Below, in pieces: positions 25,202 through 35,726 of a stretch of DNA of 64,000 bases (positions are counted from its first letter, which is position 1; the number at the start of each line of letters is the position of its first letter). The notes below the pieces were generated by a model. It was not told the DNA's origin and did not search any database. It worked only from the letters and a program-made list of their open reading frames with translations. Source of the stretch: Pseudomonas gozinkensis (lineage in GTDB: Bacteria; Pseudomonadota; Gammaproteobacteria; Pseudomonadales; Pseudomonadaceae); assembly GCF_014863585.1 (NCBI RefSeq), contig NZ_CP062253.1, positions 4,773,001-4,837,000 on the forward strand, given 5' to 3'. The translations under genes and the position numbers were made by a program.

Positions 25202-26170
25202 TCAGCCGCCGATGATCTTCATGACGGTTGCGCCGCCGGAGAAAGCGACTTCCTGCTTGTCGCCCAGCGCCTTGACCAGCAGTCGCTGCAACGCCGGCAG
25301 CGCCTCGTGGCGCGGCTTGTCGAGCAGGTCACCGACATAGTGGCGGTTGCTCGACGACAGGCAGCCATGCAGCCATCCGGTGGACGACAGGCGCAGGCGC
25401 GAGCAGGTTCGGCAGAACGGCACGCTTTCGTTGGCGATCACGCCGAAGTTGCCCCGACCGGGAATCGCATAGCGAACCGCCGTGGCGTCCACCGGGGCGT
25501 CGGTTTGCGCGTACTCGTAATGTTCGCCGATCAGGCTCAGCAGCTGTTGCAGGCTGACGAACTGTTGCAGGAAGGCGTTGGAATCAGTGGCCAGGTGGCC
25601 CATGCGCATCAGTTCGATGAAGCGCAGTTCGAAGCCGCGTTCAAGGCAGTAATCGAGCAACGGCATCACCTGATCAAGGTTCTGCCCGCGCAACGGCACC
25701 ATGTTGACCTTGATCTTCATCCCCGCCGCTGCCGCCTGATCCATGCCATCCAGCACGGTGGCCAGATCACCGCCACGGGCAATGCTGCGGAACGCGCCGG
25801 CGTCCAGGGTATCGAGGGAAACGTTGATGCGTCGCAGGCCGGCATCGACCAGCAGCGGGAGTTTCTTCGCCAGGAGCTGGCCGTTGGTGGTCAGGCTGAT
25901 GTCTTCCAGGCCCATCTTGCCGACGGCGCTCATGAAAGATTCGAGTTTGGGACTGACCAGCGGCTCGCCGCCAGTGATGCGCAGGCGCTCGATGCCGGCA
26001 GCTTCGATCAGATAAGCCACGCCACGTGCCATGGCCTCGGCCGACAGTTCATCCTGCGCAGCCACCAGCCGCTTGCCATTGGGCACGCAGTAGGTACAGG
26101 CGTAATTGCAGGCTGAAGTCAGACTGATCCGCAAATTGCGAAAACGCCTGCCTTGACGGTCAACGATCAT
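25202..26170 (-). CDS. moaA: GTP 3',8-cyclase
   Basis: A 322-residue radical SAM enzyme that starts molybdenum cofactor synthesis by cyclising GTP. The N-terminal cluster cysteines are C21, C25 and C28 (CNYACTYC). The C-terminal cluster cysteines lie in CRTCSRLRLSSTGWLHGC, and the protein ends with the essential Gly-Gly. The ATG follows GGAGTG. The gene stands alone here, preceded by a strong 30-bp palindrome. It would supply cofactor to enzymes such as the Mo hydroxylase encoded at 46.5-49.3 kb. Confidence 0.95.
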   Translation of the reverse strand: MIVDRQGRRFRNLRISLTSACNYACTYCVPNGKRLVAAQDELSAEAMARGVAYLIEAAGIERLRITGGEPLVSPKLESFMSAVGKMGLEDISLTTNGQLLAKKLPLLVDAGLRRINVSLDTLDAGAFRSIARGGDLATVLDGMDQAAAAGMKIKVNMVPLRGQNLDQVMPLLDYCLERGFELRFIELMRMGHLATDSNAFLQQFVSLQQLLSLIGEHYEYAQTDAPVDATAVRYAIPGRGNFGVIANESVPFCRTCSRLRLSSTGWLHGCLSSSNRHYVGDLLDKPRHEALPALQRLLVKALGDKQEVAFSGGATVMKIIGG

Positions 26171-26200
26171 GAAGCACTCCGGCGATGGAAAATCGAGCGA

Positions 26201-26230
26201 CTAAAACTTGACTCACAATTCAAGTTTTAG
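26201..26230. promoter_or_regulatory. Perfect 11-8-11 palindrome upstream of moaA
   Basis: CTAAAACTTGA, eight spacer bases, then TCAAGTTTTAG. It begins 31 bp upstream of the moaA ATG and has no following T-run, so it looks like an operator rather than a terminator. The binding protein is unknown. Confidence 0.6.
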
Positions 26231-26308
26231 CAAGCCCTATGCCTGAGTATATTCCTGCGGTACTGCGCCATGTAGCGAAAAACACGGCGCATAAGGCGAC
26301 TGAATGAT

Positions 26309-26947
26309 TCAGCTGCTCGGCGTTTCAGGGTCGCGCTTGCGCTTGTTGCCCATGCGCACGCCGATGTCCATCAGGAACTGGAAGAAACCTTCCTGATCTT
26401 CCAGCACATTGCTCCAGAACGGCGAGTGATACAGCGCCACCGCGCCGTGCACCAGCGCCCAGGATGCGCAGTAGTGGAAGTACGGCGGCACGTCTTCGAG
26501 CTTGCCTTCGCTGATGCGGCCCTTGATGAGCAGCGTCAGGCGTTCGAAGTTCGAGGCTCGGATCTTGTGCAGTTCCTCGACCATCTCCGGGACTTGATTG
26601 CCCTTGACCACCTTCTCCTCCAGGCGATCGAACAGGCGATAGCGCTGCGGGTCGCGCATGCGGAATTCAAAGTAGGCACGGGACAGCGCTTCCTTGTCCT
26701 TGTCGACATCGGCCGAGTGCAACAGCTCGTTCAAGTCGCGCTCGTAATCGAGCATCAGGCGCAGATAGATTTCGGCCTTGGACTTGAAGTGCTTGTAGAT
26801 CGTGCCTTTGCCGATACCCACGGCATCAGCAATCATCTCGACGGTGACACTGTCTTCACCTTGTTCGAGGAACAGCTTGAGCGCGGTATCGAGAATTTCT
26901 TGCTCGCGGCGACGAAACTCACGGACCTTACGAGGTTCTTTGTGCAT
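26309..26947 (-). CDS. TetR-family regulator (PA2957-like)
   Basis: A 212-residue TetR-type regulator. The N-terminal helix-turn-helix is at about residues 17-62 (GIGKGTIYKHFKSKAEIY recognition segment), followed by a ligand-binding helical domain. It occupies the same place as PA2957 in P. aeruginosa, next to the tatD-pilZ-holB block. The ATG has only a weak ribosome site. Ligand and targets cannot be read from the sequence. Confidence 0.9.
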   Translation of the reverse strand: MHKEPRKVREFRRREQEILDTALKLFLEQGEDSVTVEMIADAVGIGKGTIYKHFKSKAEIYLRLMLDYERDLNELLHSADVDKDKEALSRAYFEFRMRDPQRYRLFDRLEEKVVKGNQVPEMVEELHKIRASNFERLTLLIKGRISEGKLEDVPPYFHYCASWALVHGAVALYHSPFWSNVLEDQEGFFQFLMDIGVRMGNKRKRDPETPSS

Positions 26948-27161
26948 AAGAAAAGGTCTGTAGGGGTCAAAATTCGAAGCCGCGTATTATGCCTAACTTG
27001 CGCAAAAATGCACGGATCATCCGACCATATCTGTGTTTCTTGTTCATTTCACGAACGTTTCGGGGGGAATGAGAACATAACCGAAGCGAACGTATTCCAA
27101 ATTTGTTTAAAAACCCCGGCCAGCCAACTGGACTCGGCGCCAGACTGATCAATACTTGAAC
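26948..27161. other. Intergenic region between tetR and the sRNA
   Basis: A 214-bp AT-richer spacer that holds the tetR promoter on the minus strand (a CATAAT-like -10 shortly upstream of the ATG) and the sRNA promoter on the plus strand (CAATACT, 27150-27156). No ORF with a ribosome site was seen. Confidence 0.5.
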
Positions 27162-27279
27162 TGTCGGGCGACATCTCCCCCAAGTGTCGCGCCGGTAAAG
27201 GTACCAAGGGACCGCGTGCCTTTGTTTTACTCCTAATGGTCTTAACCCGGATTCACCCCCCAGAACCCGGGTTTTTTTT
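27162..27279 (+). ncRNA. rgsA: Candidate RgsA (P16) small RNA
   Basis: A region of about 118 nt between the tetR and tatD genes, the location of RgsA (PA2958.1) in P. aeruginosa. It ends in a clear intrinsic terminator: AACCCGG at 27244-27250 pairs with CCGGGTT at 27267-27273, followed by eight T residues. A CAATACT -10 element without a clear -35 fits the known RpoS dependence of RgsA. The 5' end is an estimate. Strand is set by the terminator. Confidence 0.72.
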
Positions 27280-27288
27280 GCCTGCGAT

Positions 27289-28074
27289 TCAGGCTTTTAC
27301 ACTCGCCAGCGGAAACAGTCGCTTGAAGTTCTCGGTGGTCTGCTCGGCAAAACGCTCGTAGTTCTCACCGCGCAGCATCGCCAGAAACTCTGCCACTTCG
27401 CGCACGTATTGCGGCAGGTTCGGTTTGCCGCGATAAGGGATCGGCGCCAGATACGGCGAATCGGTCTCTACCAGCAGGCGATCGGCCGGAACCTTGCTCG
27501 CCACATCGCGCAGCGCATCGGCATTGCGGAAGGTGACGATGCCCGACAGGGAAATGTAATAACCCATGTCCAGCGCCGCCTTGGCCATGTCCCAGTCTTC
27601 GGTGAAGCAATGCAGCACACCGGCCTGGGGCAACGCGGCTTCGCGCAACAGTTCAAGGGTGTCGGCGCGGGCGCCACGGGTGTGGATGATCACCGGTTTG
27701 CCGGTCTGCTGCGCGGCTTGCAGGTGCAGACGGAACGACTCCTGCTGCAGCTCCGCTGCTTCCGGCTCGTAATGGTAGTCCAGACCGGTTTCGCCAATCG
27801 CCACCACTCTCGGGTGATTGAGCTCGTGCAACAGCCAGTCCAGCGCCGGCGCCGCGCCCGGCTGTACATCCAGCGGATGCACGCCGACCGAGCAATCGAC
27901 GTCGTCGTAACGATCGGCCAGGGCTTTTACATCGGCCGCGTTGTCGGCGCTGACGCCGATGCACAGGAAGTGCCCGACGCCGCGTTCGCGAGCCGCATCC
28001 AGCGCGGCATCCAGGGAACCGTCGTGAGCGGCGAGGTCGAGGCGATCAAGGTGACAATGGGAATCTACGAGCAT
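27289..28074 (-). CDS. tatD: TatD-family metal-dependent hydrolase
   Basis: A 261-residue TIM-barrel hydrolase of the TatD/YcfH family. The first metal ligands are H6 and H8 in DSHCHLD. Later ligands lie in GETGLDYHYE, in the HTRGARAD segment, and in ETDSPYLAP near the C-terminus. Family members act as 3'-5' DNA/RNA exonucleases or D-aminoacyl hydrolases. It is the distal gene of the pilZ-holB-tmk run and converges on the candidate RgsA sRNA. The start ATG has little ribosome-site support. Confidence 0.9.
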   Translation of the reverse strand: MLVDSHCHLDRLDLAAHDGSLDAALDAARERGVGHFLCIGVSADNAADVKALADRYDDVDCSVGVHPLDVQPGAAPALDWLLHELNHPRVVAIGETGLDYHYEPEAAELQQESFRLHLQAAQQTGKPVIIHTRGARADTLELLREAALPQAGVLHCFTEDWDMAKAALDMGYYISLSGIVTFRNADALRDVASKVPADRLLVETDSPYLAPIPYRGKPNLPQYVREVAEFLAMLRGENYERFAEQTTENFKRLFPLASVKA

Positions 28075-28089
28075 AAAAAGGACTGCAAC

Positions 28090-28446
28090 TTACATCGTAT
28101 GAGTGGGACGGTCGGATTTCAGGGCTCCGGCCAGATGAGTTTCAATGCGACTGCGCGCAGTGTTGTCGCCATCGTTGAATTGCACGCCGACGCCGGCTGC
28201 GCGATTGCCCTGGGCGCCTTTGGGGGTGATCCAGGCGACTTTGCCGGCCACCGGAATCTTCTCCGCCTCGTCCATCAGGTTCAGCAGCATGAACACCTCG
28301 TCGCCCAACTTGTAGCTCTTGTTGGTCGGGATGAACAGGCCACCGTTCTTGATGAACGGCATGTAGGCTGCGTAAAGAACGGACTTGTCCTTGATGGTCA
28401 GGGACAAGATGCCGTTGCGCGGCCCCGGGCTGACGGGTTCATTCAT
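28090..28446 (-). CDS. pilZ: Type IV pilus assembly protein PilZ
   Basis: A 118-residue PilZ-domain protein, matching P. aeruginosa PilZ in length and strongly in sequence (ILSLTIKDKSVLYAAYMPFI). Like that protein it lacks the RxxxR motif, so it probably does not bind cyclic di-GMP and acts by protein contacts in pilus assembly. The ATG at 28446 has GGAGG five bases upstream. It follows holB and precedes tatD. Confidence 0.94.
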   Translation of the reverse strand: MNEPVSPGPRNGILSLTIKDKSVLYAAYMPFIKNGGLFIPTNKSYKLGDEVFMLLNLMDEAEKIPVAGKVAWITPKGAQGNRAAGVGVQFNDGDNTARSRIETHLAGALKSDRPTHTM

Positions 28447-28488
28447 GTTGACCTCCACTGCTGATGTTCAGAGTCTAGGTACACATTC

Positions 28489-30106
<1,618 letters not shown>

Positions 30107-30116
30107 TTAATCAAAG

Positions 30117-31298
30117 TCATTGCGTGTTTTGGGGAGCGGAGGCTTCCGGTTCCGGCGTCGGCGCAGGCGCTTGAGCAGGCGGCTGCGGCAACGATTCCGG
30201 TGCGGTGTCGGGTGAGGCGGCAGGAATCGCCTCCTCCGCTGCCGGAGCGGTTTCGGGCGCAGTCGCCGGCGCCGGGCTCGAGCGGTAATCCGCGCGCCGC
30301 TTGAGCTGATACTCGCGCACCGCGTTGTTGTGCGCGTCCAGATCATCGGAGAACACGTGGCTGCCATCACCACGGGCAACAAAGTAGAGGCTGGTGCCAT
30401 CCACCGGGTTGAGTGCGGCGTGAATGGCTTCACGTCCGACCATGGCGATCGGCGTCGGCGGCAGCCCCGGAATCATGTACGTGTTGTACGGGGTGGCCTC
30501 CTTGAGATGGGCGCGGGTCAGTTTGCCGTTGTAGCGGTCGCCCAGGCCGTAGATCACCGTCGGATCGGTCTGCAATTGCATGCCCAGCGCCATGCGACGC
30601 ACGAAGACGCCGGCAATCTGGCCACGCTCCTGAGGCACGCCAGTTTCCTTCTCCACCAGCGACGCCATGATCAGCGCCTGATAAGGCTCGGTGTAAGGCA
30701 CATCGGCGGAGCGCTTTTCCCACTCCTTGGCCAGCACTTCGTCGAGGCGGTCGAAGGCTTTTTTCAGCAGTTCGGTATCGGTCACACCGCGCACGAAGCG
30801 ATAGGTATCGGGGAAGAAACGTCCTTCGGGAAAGAGACCCTTGTGACCGATTCTGGCCATCACATCACTGTCGCTCAGGCCGTTGAGGGTCTGTTCGATC
30901 TTTTCATCTTTGGCCAGCGCGGCGCGCACTTGATGGAAATTCCAGCCTTCGACCAGGGTCAGGCTGTACTGAACCACTTCGCCGCGCTTCCACAGGTCAA
31001 TCAGGCCGTTGACGGTCATGCCCGGCTGCATGCGGTATTCACCGCTGTGAATCGGCGTGCCGGCAAGATTGAAACGCCAATAGACCCGCAGCCAGAACGC
31101 GTCCTTGATGACGCCATCGGCTTCGAGTCCAAGAAAAGTACGGGTCGGGGTGGATCCCTTGGGCACATCCAGCAGTTCTTCCTGCGTGATGTTCAGGGGC
31201 TGTTCCAGTGCCGAATGAATCTTCCAGGCGCTGGCGCCCAACAGCAGCCCTGCCAGAACCAGTCCGGTTTCCAGCAGCAGCAAAAGTTTACGTCTCAC
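30117..31298 (-). CDS. mltG: Endolytic murein transglycosylase MltG
   Basis: A 393-residue YceG-family lytic transglycosylase that cuts nascent peptidoglycan strands. An N-terminal membrane anchor (about residues 5-24) is followed by the YceG domain with the active segment ASLVEKETG and QTDPTVIYGLG. The last 50 or so residues are a low-complexity Pro/Ala/Glu tail not needed for the fold. GTG start, 3 bp after pabC. It forms a compact run with pabC and tmk, as in other gammaproteobacteria. Confidence 0.93.
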   Translation of the reverse strand: MRRKLLLLLETGLVLAGLLLGASAWKIHSALEQPLNITQEELLDVPKGSTPTRTFLGLEADGVIKDAFWLRVYWRFNLAGTPIHSGEYRMQPGMTVNGLIDLWKRGEVVQYSLTLVEGWNFHQVRAALAKDEKIEQTLNGLSDSDVMARIGHKGLFPEGRFFPDTYRFVRGVTDTELLKKAFDRLDEVLAKEWEKRSADVPYTEPYQALIMASLVEKETGVPQERGQIAGVFVRRMALGMQLQTDPTVIYGLGDRYNGKLTRAHLKEATPYNTYMIPGLPPTPIAMVGREAIHAALNPVDGTSLYFVARGDGSHVFSDDLDAHNNAVREYQLKRRADYRSSPAPATAPETAPAAEEAIPAASPDTAPESLPQPPAQAPAPTPEPEASAPQNTQ

Positions 31299-31301
31299 GA
31301 A

Positions 31302-32117
31302 TCAGGCATCCAGTAGCGCGCGGGCAATGGTTTGCAGTTTACGGGTGAGCGGGCCAACCGGCCAGCTCAGAGCAGCACAGGCGCGTACCGGCCAGACGCC
31401 ATACACGCTGTTGCAGACAAGGACTTCATCGGCCCATTGCAGCTGTTCGAGGGGGATGTCGGTGATTTGCACGGGAATGCCAAGGGACTCGGCCTGAAAC
31501 AATATTTCTGCGCGCATCACACCGGCCACGCCGCAGCGTTTCAGGTCCGCCGTGATCAGCACACCGTCACGCACCAGGAACAGATTGCTGAACACGCCTT
31601 CGATCACCCGACCGGCCTGATCGAGCATCAAACCTTCGGCATGCTCACTGTCCTGCCATTCGGCGCGGGCAATGACCTGCTCCAGTCGATTGAGGTGCTT
31701 GAGCCCGGCGAGCAACGGTTGTTTAGACAAACGCGTGCTGCACGGAAACAGGCGAACGCCCTGCTCGGCGTGGGCCGCTGGATAAGCGGCGGGAGGATTG
31801 CCTTGCAGAATGCGTCGGCCCTGCGCCGAAGGATCCGGCGCATAACCGCGCAATCCGTCGCCACGGGTGAGGATGAGCTTGAGCACGCCCTCGCCCATCG
31901 CGGCGGCATAGGATTGCAGCTCCTGGCGAACCCGCTCGATGTCGGCTGCGATGGCCAGACGCGCACAGCCATCGGCCAGTCGCGTCAGATGCCGATCCAG
32001 CAGCAACGGCTGACCGCCACGCACGGCGATGGTCTCGAACAGACCGTCGCCGTAAGCCAGGCCACGATCTTTCAGCGACAGAGCGTCAGCCGGCAGACCG
32101 TCGACCCAGCAGTCCAT
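31302..32117 (-). CDS. pabC: Aminodeoxychorismate lyase
   Basis: A 271-residue fold-type IV PLP enzyme that makes 4-aminobenzoate for folate synthesis from aminodeoxychorismate. Visible features are the N-terminal DRGLAYGDGLFET motif, the lysine-containing LKHLNRLEQVIARAEW segment and the EGVFSNLFLV segment. Its ATG shares one base with the fabF stop. The gene order fabF-pabC-mltG-tmk is standard. Confidence 0.93.
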   Translation of the reverse strand: MDCWVDGLPADALSLKDRGLAYGDGLFETIAVRGGQPLLLDRHLTRLADGCARLAIAADIERVRQELQSYAAAMGEGVLKLILTRGDGLRGYAPDPSAQGRRILQGNPPAAYPAAHAEQGVRLFPCSTRLSKQPLLAGLKHLNRLEQVIARAEWQDSEHAEGLMLDQAGRVIEGVFSNLFLVRDGVLITADLKRCGVAGVMRAEILFQAESLGIPVQITDIPLEQLQWADEVLVCNSVYGVWPVRACAALSWPVGPLTRKLQTIARALLDA

Positions 32118-33361
32118 CAGCCGGCGAACCGACGGAACGCCAACGTACCGTTGGTGCCGCCAAACCCGAACGAGTTGGACAGCACGACATCGATATCCAT
32201 GTTGCGCGCGGTGTGCGGCACGAAATCGAGGTCGCAGCCTTCGTCCGGCTCATCGAGGTTGATGGTCGGCGGCGCCACCTGGCTGTTGATCGCCAGCACG
32301 CTGAAGATCGCCTCGACCGCACCCGCCGCTCCCAGCAGGTGACCGGTCATGGACTTGGTGGAGCTGACCGCCAGCTTGTAGGCGTGATCACCGAACACCG
32401 ACTTGATCGCGTTGGCTTCGGCAAGGTCGCCGGCCGGCGTCGAAGTACCGTGGGCGTTGATGTATTGCACTTGATCGACGTTGATCTTCGCATCGCGCAG
32501 CGCATTGGTGATGCAGCGTGCGGCACCGGCGCCGTCGGCGGGTGGCGAAGTCATGTGGAAGGCGTCGCCACTGGTGCCGAAACCGATCAGTTCGGCGTAG
32601 ATGGTCGCGCCACGGGCCTTGGCATGCTCGAGCTCTTCGAGCACCAGGGCGCCGGCGCCGTCGGACAGTACGAAGCCGTCGCGGCCCTTGTCCCACGGAC
32701 GGCTGGCGCGGGTCGGTTCGTCGTTGCGGGTCGACAGTGCACGGGAGGCACCAAAGCCGCCCATGCCCAGACCGCACGCGGCCATCTCGGCACCGCCGGC
32801 AATCATCACGTCGGCTTCGTCGTACATGATGTTGCGCGCCGCCATGCCGATGCAGTGCGTACCGGTGGTACACGCTGTGGCGATGGCATAGTTAGGCCCC
32901 TGTGCACCCAGATGGATGGACAGGAAACCGGAAATCATATTGATGATCGAGCCAGGCACAAAGAACGGAGAAATCCGGCGCGGGCCAGTCTCGTGCAGGG
33001 TGCGGCTGGTTTCTTCGATGTTGGTCAGACCGCCGATACCCGAACCCATGGCCACGCCAATGCGTTCACGGTTGGCATCGGTGACTTCCAGACCGGCATT
33101 GCGTACGGCTTGAAAGCCGGCCGCCAGACCGTACTGAATGAACAGGTCGAGCTTGCGCGCTTCCTTGACCGACAGGTACTCCTCGACATTGAAGCCCTTT
33201 ACCGAGCCGCCAAAGCGGGTGGAATAGGCAGAAAGGTCGGTGTGTTCGATCAGACCAATGCCACTGCGGCCAGCCAGAATGCCCTGCCAACTGCTCGGCA
33301 CATCCGTGCCCAGTGGCGACAACATACCCATACCGGTGACTACGACGCGTCTACGCGACAC
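32117..33361 (-). CDS. fabF: 3-Oxoacyl-ACP synthase II
   Basis: A 414-residue beta-ketoacyl-ACP synthase for fatty-acid elongation. The catalytic Cys lies in [11 protein letters not shown]; the two His residues are in [11 protein letters not shown] and [10 protein letters not shown]. The start is GTG at 33361 ([12 protein letters not shown]), with AGGAG upstream, which matches the FabF1 N-terminus of P. aeruginosa; an upstream ATG would add unsupported residues. A terminator-like hairpin separates it from acpP. Confidence 0.96.
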   Translation of the reverse strand: MSRRRVVVTGMGMLSPLGTDVPSSWQGILAGRSGIGLIEHTDLSAYSTRFGGSVKGFNVEEYLSVKEARKLDLFIQYGLAAGFQAVRNAGLEVTDANRERIGVAMGSGIGGLTNIEETSRTLHETGPRRISPFFVPGSIINMISGFLSIHLGAQGPNYAIATACTTGTHCIGMAARNIMYDEADVMIAGGAEMAACGLGMGGFGASRALSTRNDEPTRASRPWDKGRDGFVLSDGAGALVLEELEHAKARGATIYAELIGFGTSGDAFHMTSPPADGAGAARCITNALRDAKINVDQVQYINAHGTSTPAGDLAEANAIKSVFGDHAYKLAVSSTKSMTGHLLGAAGAVEAIFSVLAINSQVAPPTINLDEPDEGCDLDFVPHTARNMDIDVVLSNSFGFGGTNGTLAFRRFAG

Positions 33362-33405
33362 AGCACTCTCCTTTTTCAAATGACGATTTTGCATCAGGCC
33401 TAAAG

Positions 33406-33440
33406 AAAAAACCGCACGCCATGATGGCAGTGCGGTTTTT
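33406..33440 (-). terminator. Terminator between acpP and fabF
   Basis: A strong hairpin, ACCGCAC-GCC and GGC-GTGCGGT arms with a one-base bulge (A), flanked by A-runs on one side and T-runs on the other. It works best after acpP on the minus strand and would let acpP be made in excess over fabF. Confidence 0.8.
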
Positions 33441-33469
33441 CCATGACAGCAAGCAACGATTACAAACTA

Positions 33470-33706
33470 TTACGCCTGGTGGCTAGTAACGTAGTCGATT
33501 GCAGCTTGTACAGTAGTGATCTTCTCAGCTTCTTCGTCAGGGATTTCGGTCTCGAATTCCTCTTCCAGAGCCATCACCAGCTCAACGGTGTCAAGGGAGT
33601 CGGCACCCAGGTCTTCTACGAAGGAAGCGGTGTTGACCACTTCTTCTTCTTTAACACCCAGTTGCTCGGCAACGATTTTCTTGACGCGCTCTTCGATGGT
33701 GCTCAT
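33470..33706 (-). CDS. acpP: Acyl carrier protein
   Basis: A 78-residue, strongly acidic acyl carrier protein. The phosphopantetheine attachment serine is S37 in GADSLDT. It carries acyl chains for fatty acid, lipid A and phospholipid synthesis. It has its own promoter upstream (33759-33786) and a terminator downstream, fitting its high expression need. Confidence 0.98.
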   Translation of the reverse strand: MSTIEERVKKIVAEQLGVKEEEVVNTASFVEDLGADSLDTVELVMALEEEFETEIPDEEAEKITTVQAAIDYVTSHQA

Positions 33707-33758
33707 ACCTTGTTTTCACTCCTAATGGACAAATTCAGGCAGCTGGCCAGTGGGTAAG

Positions 33759-33786
33759 TGTATAGAAAGACTTTTCAGCTTTTCAA
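33759..33786 (-). promoter_or_regulatory. Predicted acpP promoter
   Basis: On the minus strand, TTGAAA (33786-33781) and TATACA (33764-33759) are separated by 16 bp, giving a leader of about 45 nt. It lies in the 196-bp fabG-acpP gap. Confidence 0.6.
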
Positions 33787-33902
33787 CTGAAAGCTTCACT
33801 CCTCAAACCCTGCGGCCCGCCGCCTATAAATAGATTGCAGCTTTATAACGGATTTTAGACAGCTCGTATGACATTTTTTTGAAGCAATCCGTCACATTTT
33901 AC

Positions 33903-34646
33903 TTACATGTACATCCCGCCGTTAACCGGGATTGTAGCCCCGGTCACGTATGCCGCACCGTCGGATGCAAGAAAAGCGACCACGGACGCGATCTCTTGAG
34001 CTTGTCCCAGACGGCCCAGCGGAATCTGCGTCTGCAAGGCTTCACGCTGTGCTTCAGGCAGCTCGCGGGTCATATCGGTGTCGATGAACCCTGGGGTTAC
34101 CGAGTTGACCGTAATCGAACGCGAACCGACTTCACGCGCCATGGCACGGCTGAAACCTTCCAGACCGGCCTTGGCGGCTGCATAGTTTACTTGGCCAGCG
34201 TTGCCCATGGCACCCACCACCGAGCCAATACTGATAATTCGGCCCCAACGCGCTTTCGTCATGCCGCGCAGAACGCCCTTGGACAGGCGATACAGACTGT
34301 TCAGGTTGGTATCGATCACGTCGTACCACTCGTCGTCTTTCATGCGCATCATCAGGTTATCGCGGGTGATGCCGGCATTGTTGACCAGAATCGCCACTGG
34401 CGCACCGAACTGCTCCTGAATGCTGGCAAGCACTTTGGTGACGGATTCGTCGCTGGTAACGTTCAGTTCGAAACCAGCGCCCTGAATGCCGTTTTCCTTC
34501 AGGGTCGCAGCAATGCGCTCGGCGCCCGAAGCGGAAGTCGCGGTGCCGACAACGATGGCGCCCTGACGACCCAGTTCCAGTGCGATAGCCTGGCCGATAC
34601 CACGGCTTGCGCCGGTGACCAGTGCAACTTTACCTTGCAGACTCAT
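33903..34646 (-). CDS. fabG: 3-Oxoacyl-ACP reductase
   Basis: A 247-residue SDR that reduces 3-oxoacyl-ACP with NADPH. The cofactor motif is TGASRGIG; the catalytic Tyr and Lys are in VNYAAAKAGLEG. It lies 16 bp after fabD with AGGAGAAG before the ATG. The order fabD-fabG-acpP-fabF is the standard fatty acid cluster. Confidence 0.97.
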   Translation of the reverse strand: MSLQGKVALVTGASRGIGQAIALELGRQGAIVVGTATSASGAERIAATLKENGIQGAGFELNVTSDESVTKVLASIQEQFGAPVAILVNNAGITRDNLMMRMKDDEWYDVIDTNLNSLYRLSKGVLRGMTKARWGRIISIGSVVGAMGNAGQVNYAAAKAGLEGFSRAMAREVGSRSITVNSVTPGFIDTDMTRELPEAQREALQTQIPLGRLGQAQEIASVVAFLASDGAAYVTGATIPVNGGMYM

Positions 34647-34662
34647 GCAAGCTTCTCCTGAT

Positions 34663-35601
34663 TCAGACAGCCGCTGCGCGAGCAGCAGCGAAAGCGTCTG
34701 GGGTATTGAGGTTGGAAGTCGATACGCCTTCGGCGCAACGTTTGTTCAGACCGGCCAGCACTTTGCCAGGACCGCATTCGACCAGATTGGTCGCGCCTTT
34801 GGCGGCCAGGGTCTGTACGGACTCGACCCAGCGAACTGGCTTGTAGAGTTGTTCCAGCAGATCACGCTTGAGGATTTCCAGATCCGCCGGCACCTGGGCG
34901 CTGACGTTCTGTACCACAGGGATCTGCGGCGCCTGCCAGTCGATGGCGGCGATGGACTCGGCGAAGCGTTCGGCAGCCGGACGCATCAGCTCGCAATGCG
35001 ACGGCACGCTGACCGGCAGCGGCATGGCACGCTTGGCGCCGCGGGCCTTGCAGCCTTCGATGGCGCGCTCAACGGCCGCCTTGGCACCAGCGATCACCAC
35101 CTGGCCCGGGGAGTTGAAGTTCACCGCGCTGACCACTTCGCCTTGCGCCGCTTCGGCACAGGCTGCCAGCACGTCGGCATCTTCCAGACCGAGGATGGCA
35201 GCCATGCCGCCCTGCCCGGCCGGAACGGCTTCCTGCATCAACTGGCCACGGCGCTCAACGAGCTTGACCGCGTCCGCCAGGCTCAGGCTGCCGGCAGCGA
35301 CCAGCGCGCTGTATTCGCCCAGACTGTGGCCGGCAACGAAAGCCGGACGCGCGCCGCCTTCGGCCAGCCACAAACGCCACAGGGCGATCGAAGCGGTCAG
35401 AATGGCCGGTTGGGTTTTATCGGTTTGATTGAGCAGCTCTTCCGGGCCCTGCTGGGTCAGTGCCCACAGGTCGTAGCCCAGAGCATCGGAGGCTTCTTTG
35501 AAAGTTTCGAGGATCAGCGAATGTTGCGCGCCCAGCTCGGCCAGCATGCCGAGGGACTGCGAACCCTGTCCTGGAAAGACGAATGCGAGGGAAGCAGACA
35601 T
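34663..35601 (-). CDS. fabD: Malonyl-CoA:ACP transacylase
   Basis: A 312-residue transacylase that moves malonyl groups to ACP. The N-terminal FPGQGSQ motif, the nucleophile segment GHSLGEYSALVAAG and the later VSVPSHCELM are all present. AGGGG precedes the ATG. A 125-bp gap to plsX probably holds a promoter. Confidence 0.97.
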   Translation of the reverse strand: MSASLAFVFPGQGSQSLGMLAELGAQHSLILETFKEASDALGYDLWALTQQGPEELLNQTDKTQPAILTASIALWRLWLAEGGARPAFVAGHSLGEYSALVAAGSLSLADAVKLVERRGQLMQEAVPAGQGGMAAILGLEDADVLAACAEAAQGEVVSAVNFNSPGQVVIAGAKAAVERAIEGCKARGAKRAMPLPVSVPSHCELMRPAAERFAESIAAIDWQAPQIPVVQNVSAQVPADLEILKRDLLEQLYKPVRWVESVQTLAAKGATNLVECGPGKVLAGLNKRCAEGVSTSNLNTPDAFAAARAAAV

Positions 35602-35726
35602 GTAACAAGCCCCTAATGATCTTGTCGTCGGAAAAATGGCATCCCGCTAGAGGGACGCAAGAAACTGACAGTTGGATGGCCCTTTGAACCGGGCGGTCAC
35701 ATTTAAGCATTGTCCGACGAAAACGC

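Noticed and set aside
26201..26230. FNR/Anr box or terminator upstream of moaA
   Set aside because: The half sites are 8 bp apart instead of the required 6, and no T-run follows the AT-rich stem on either strand.
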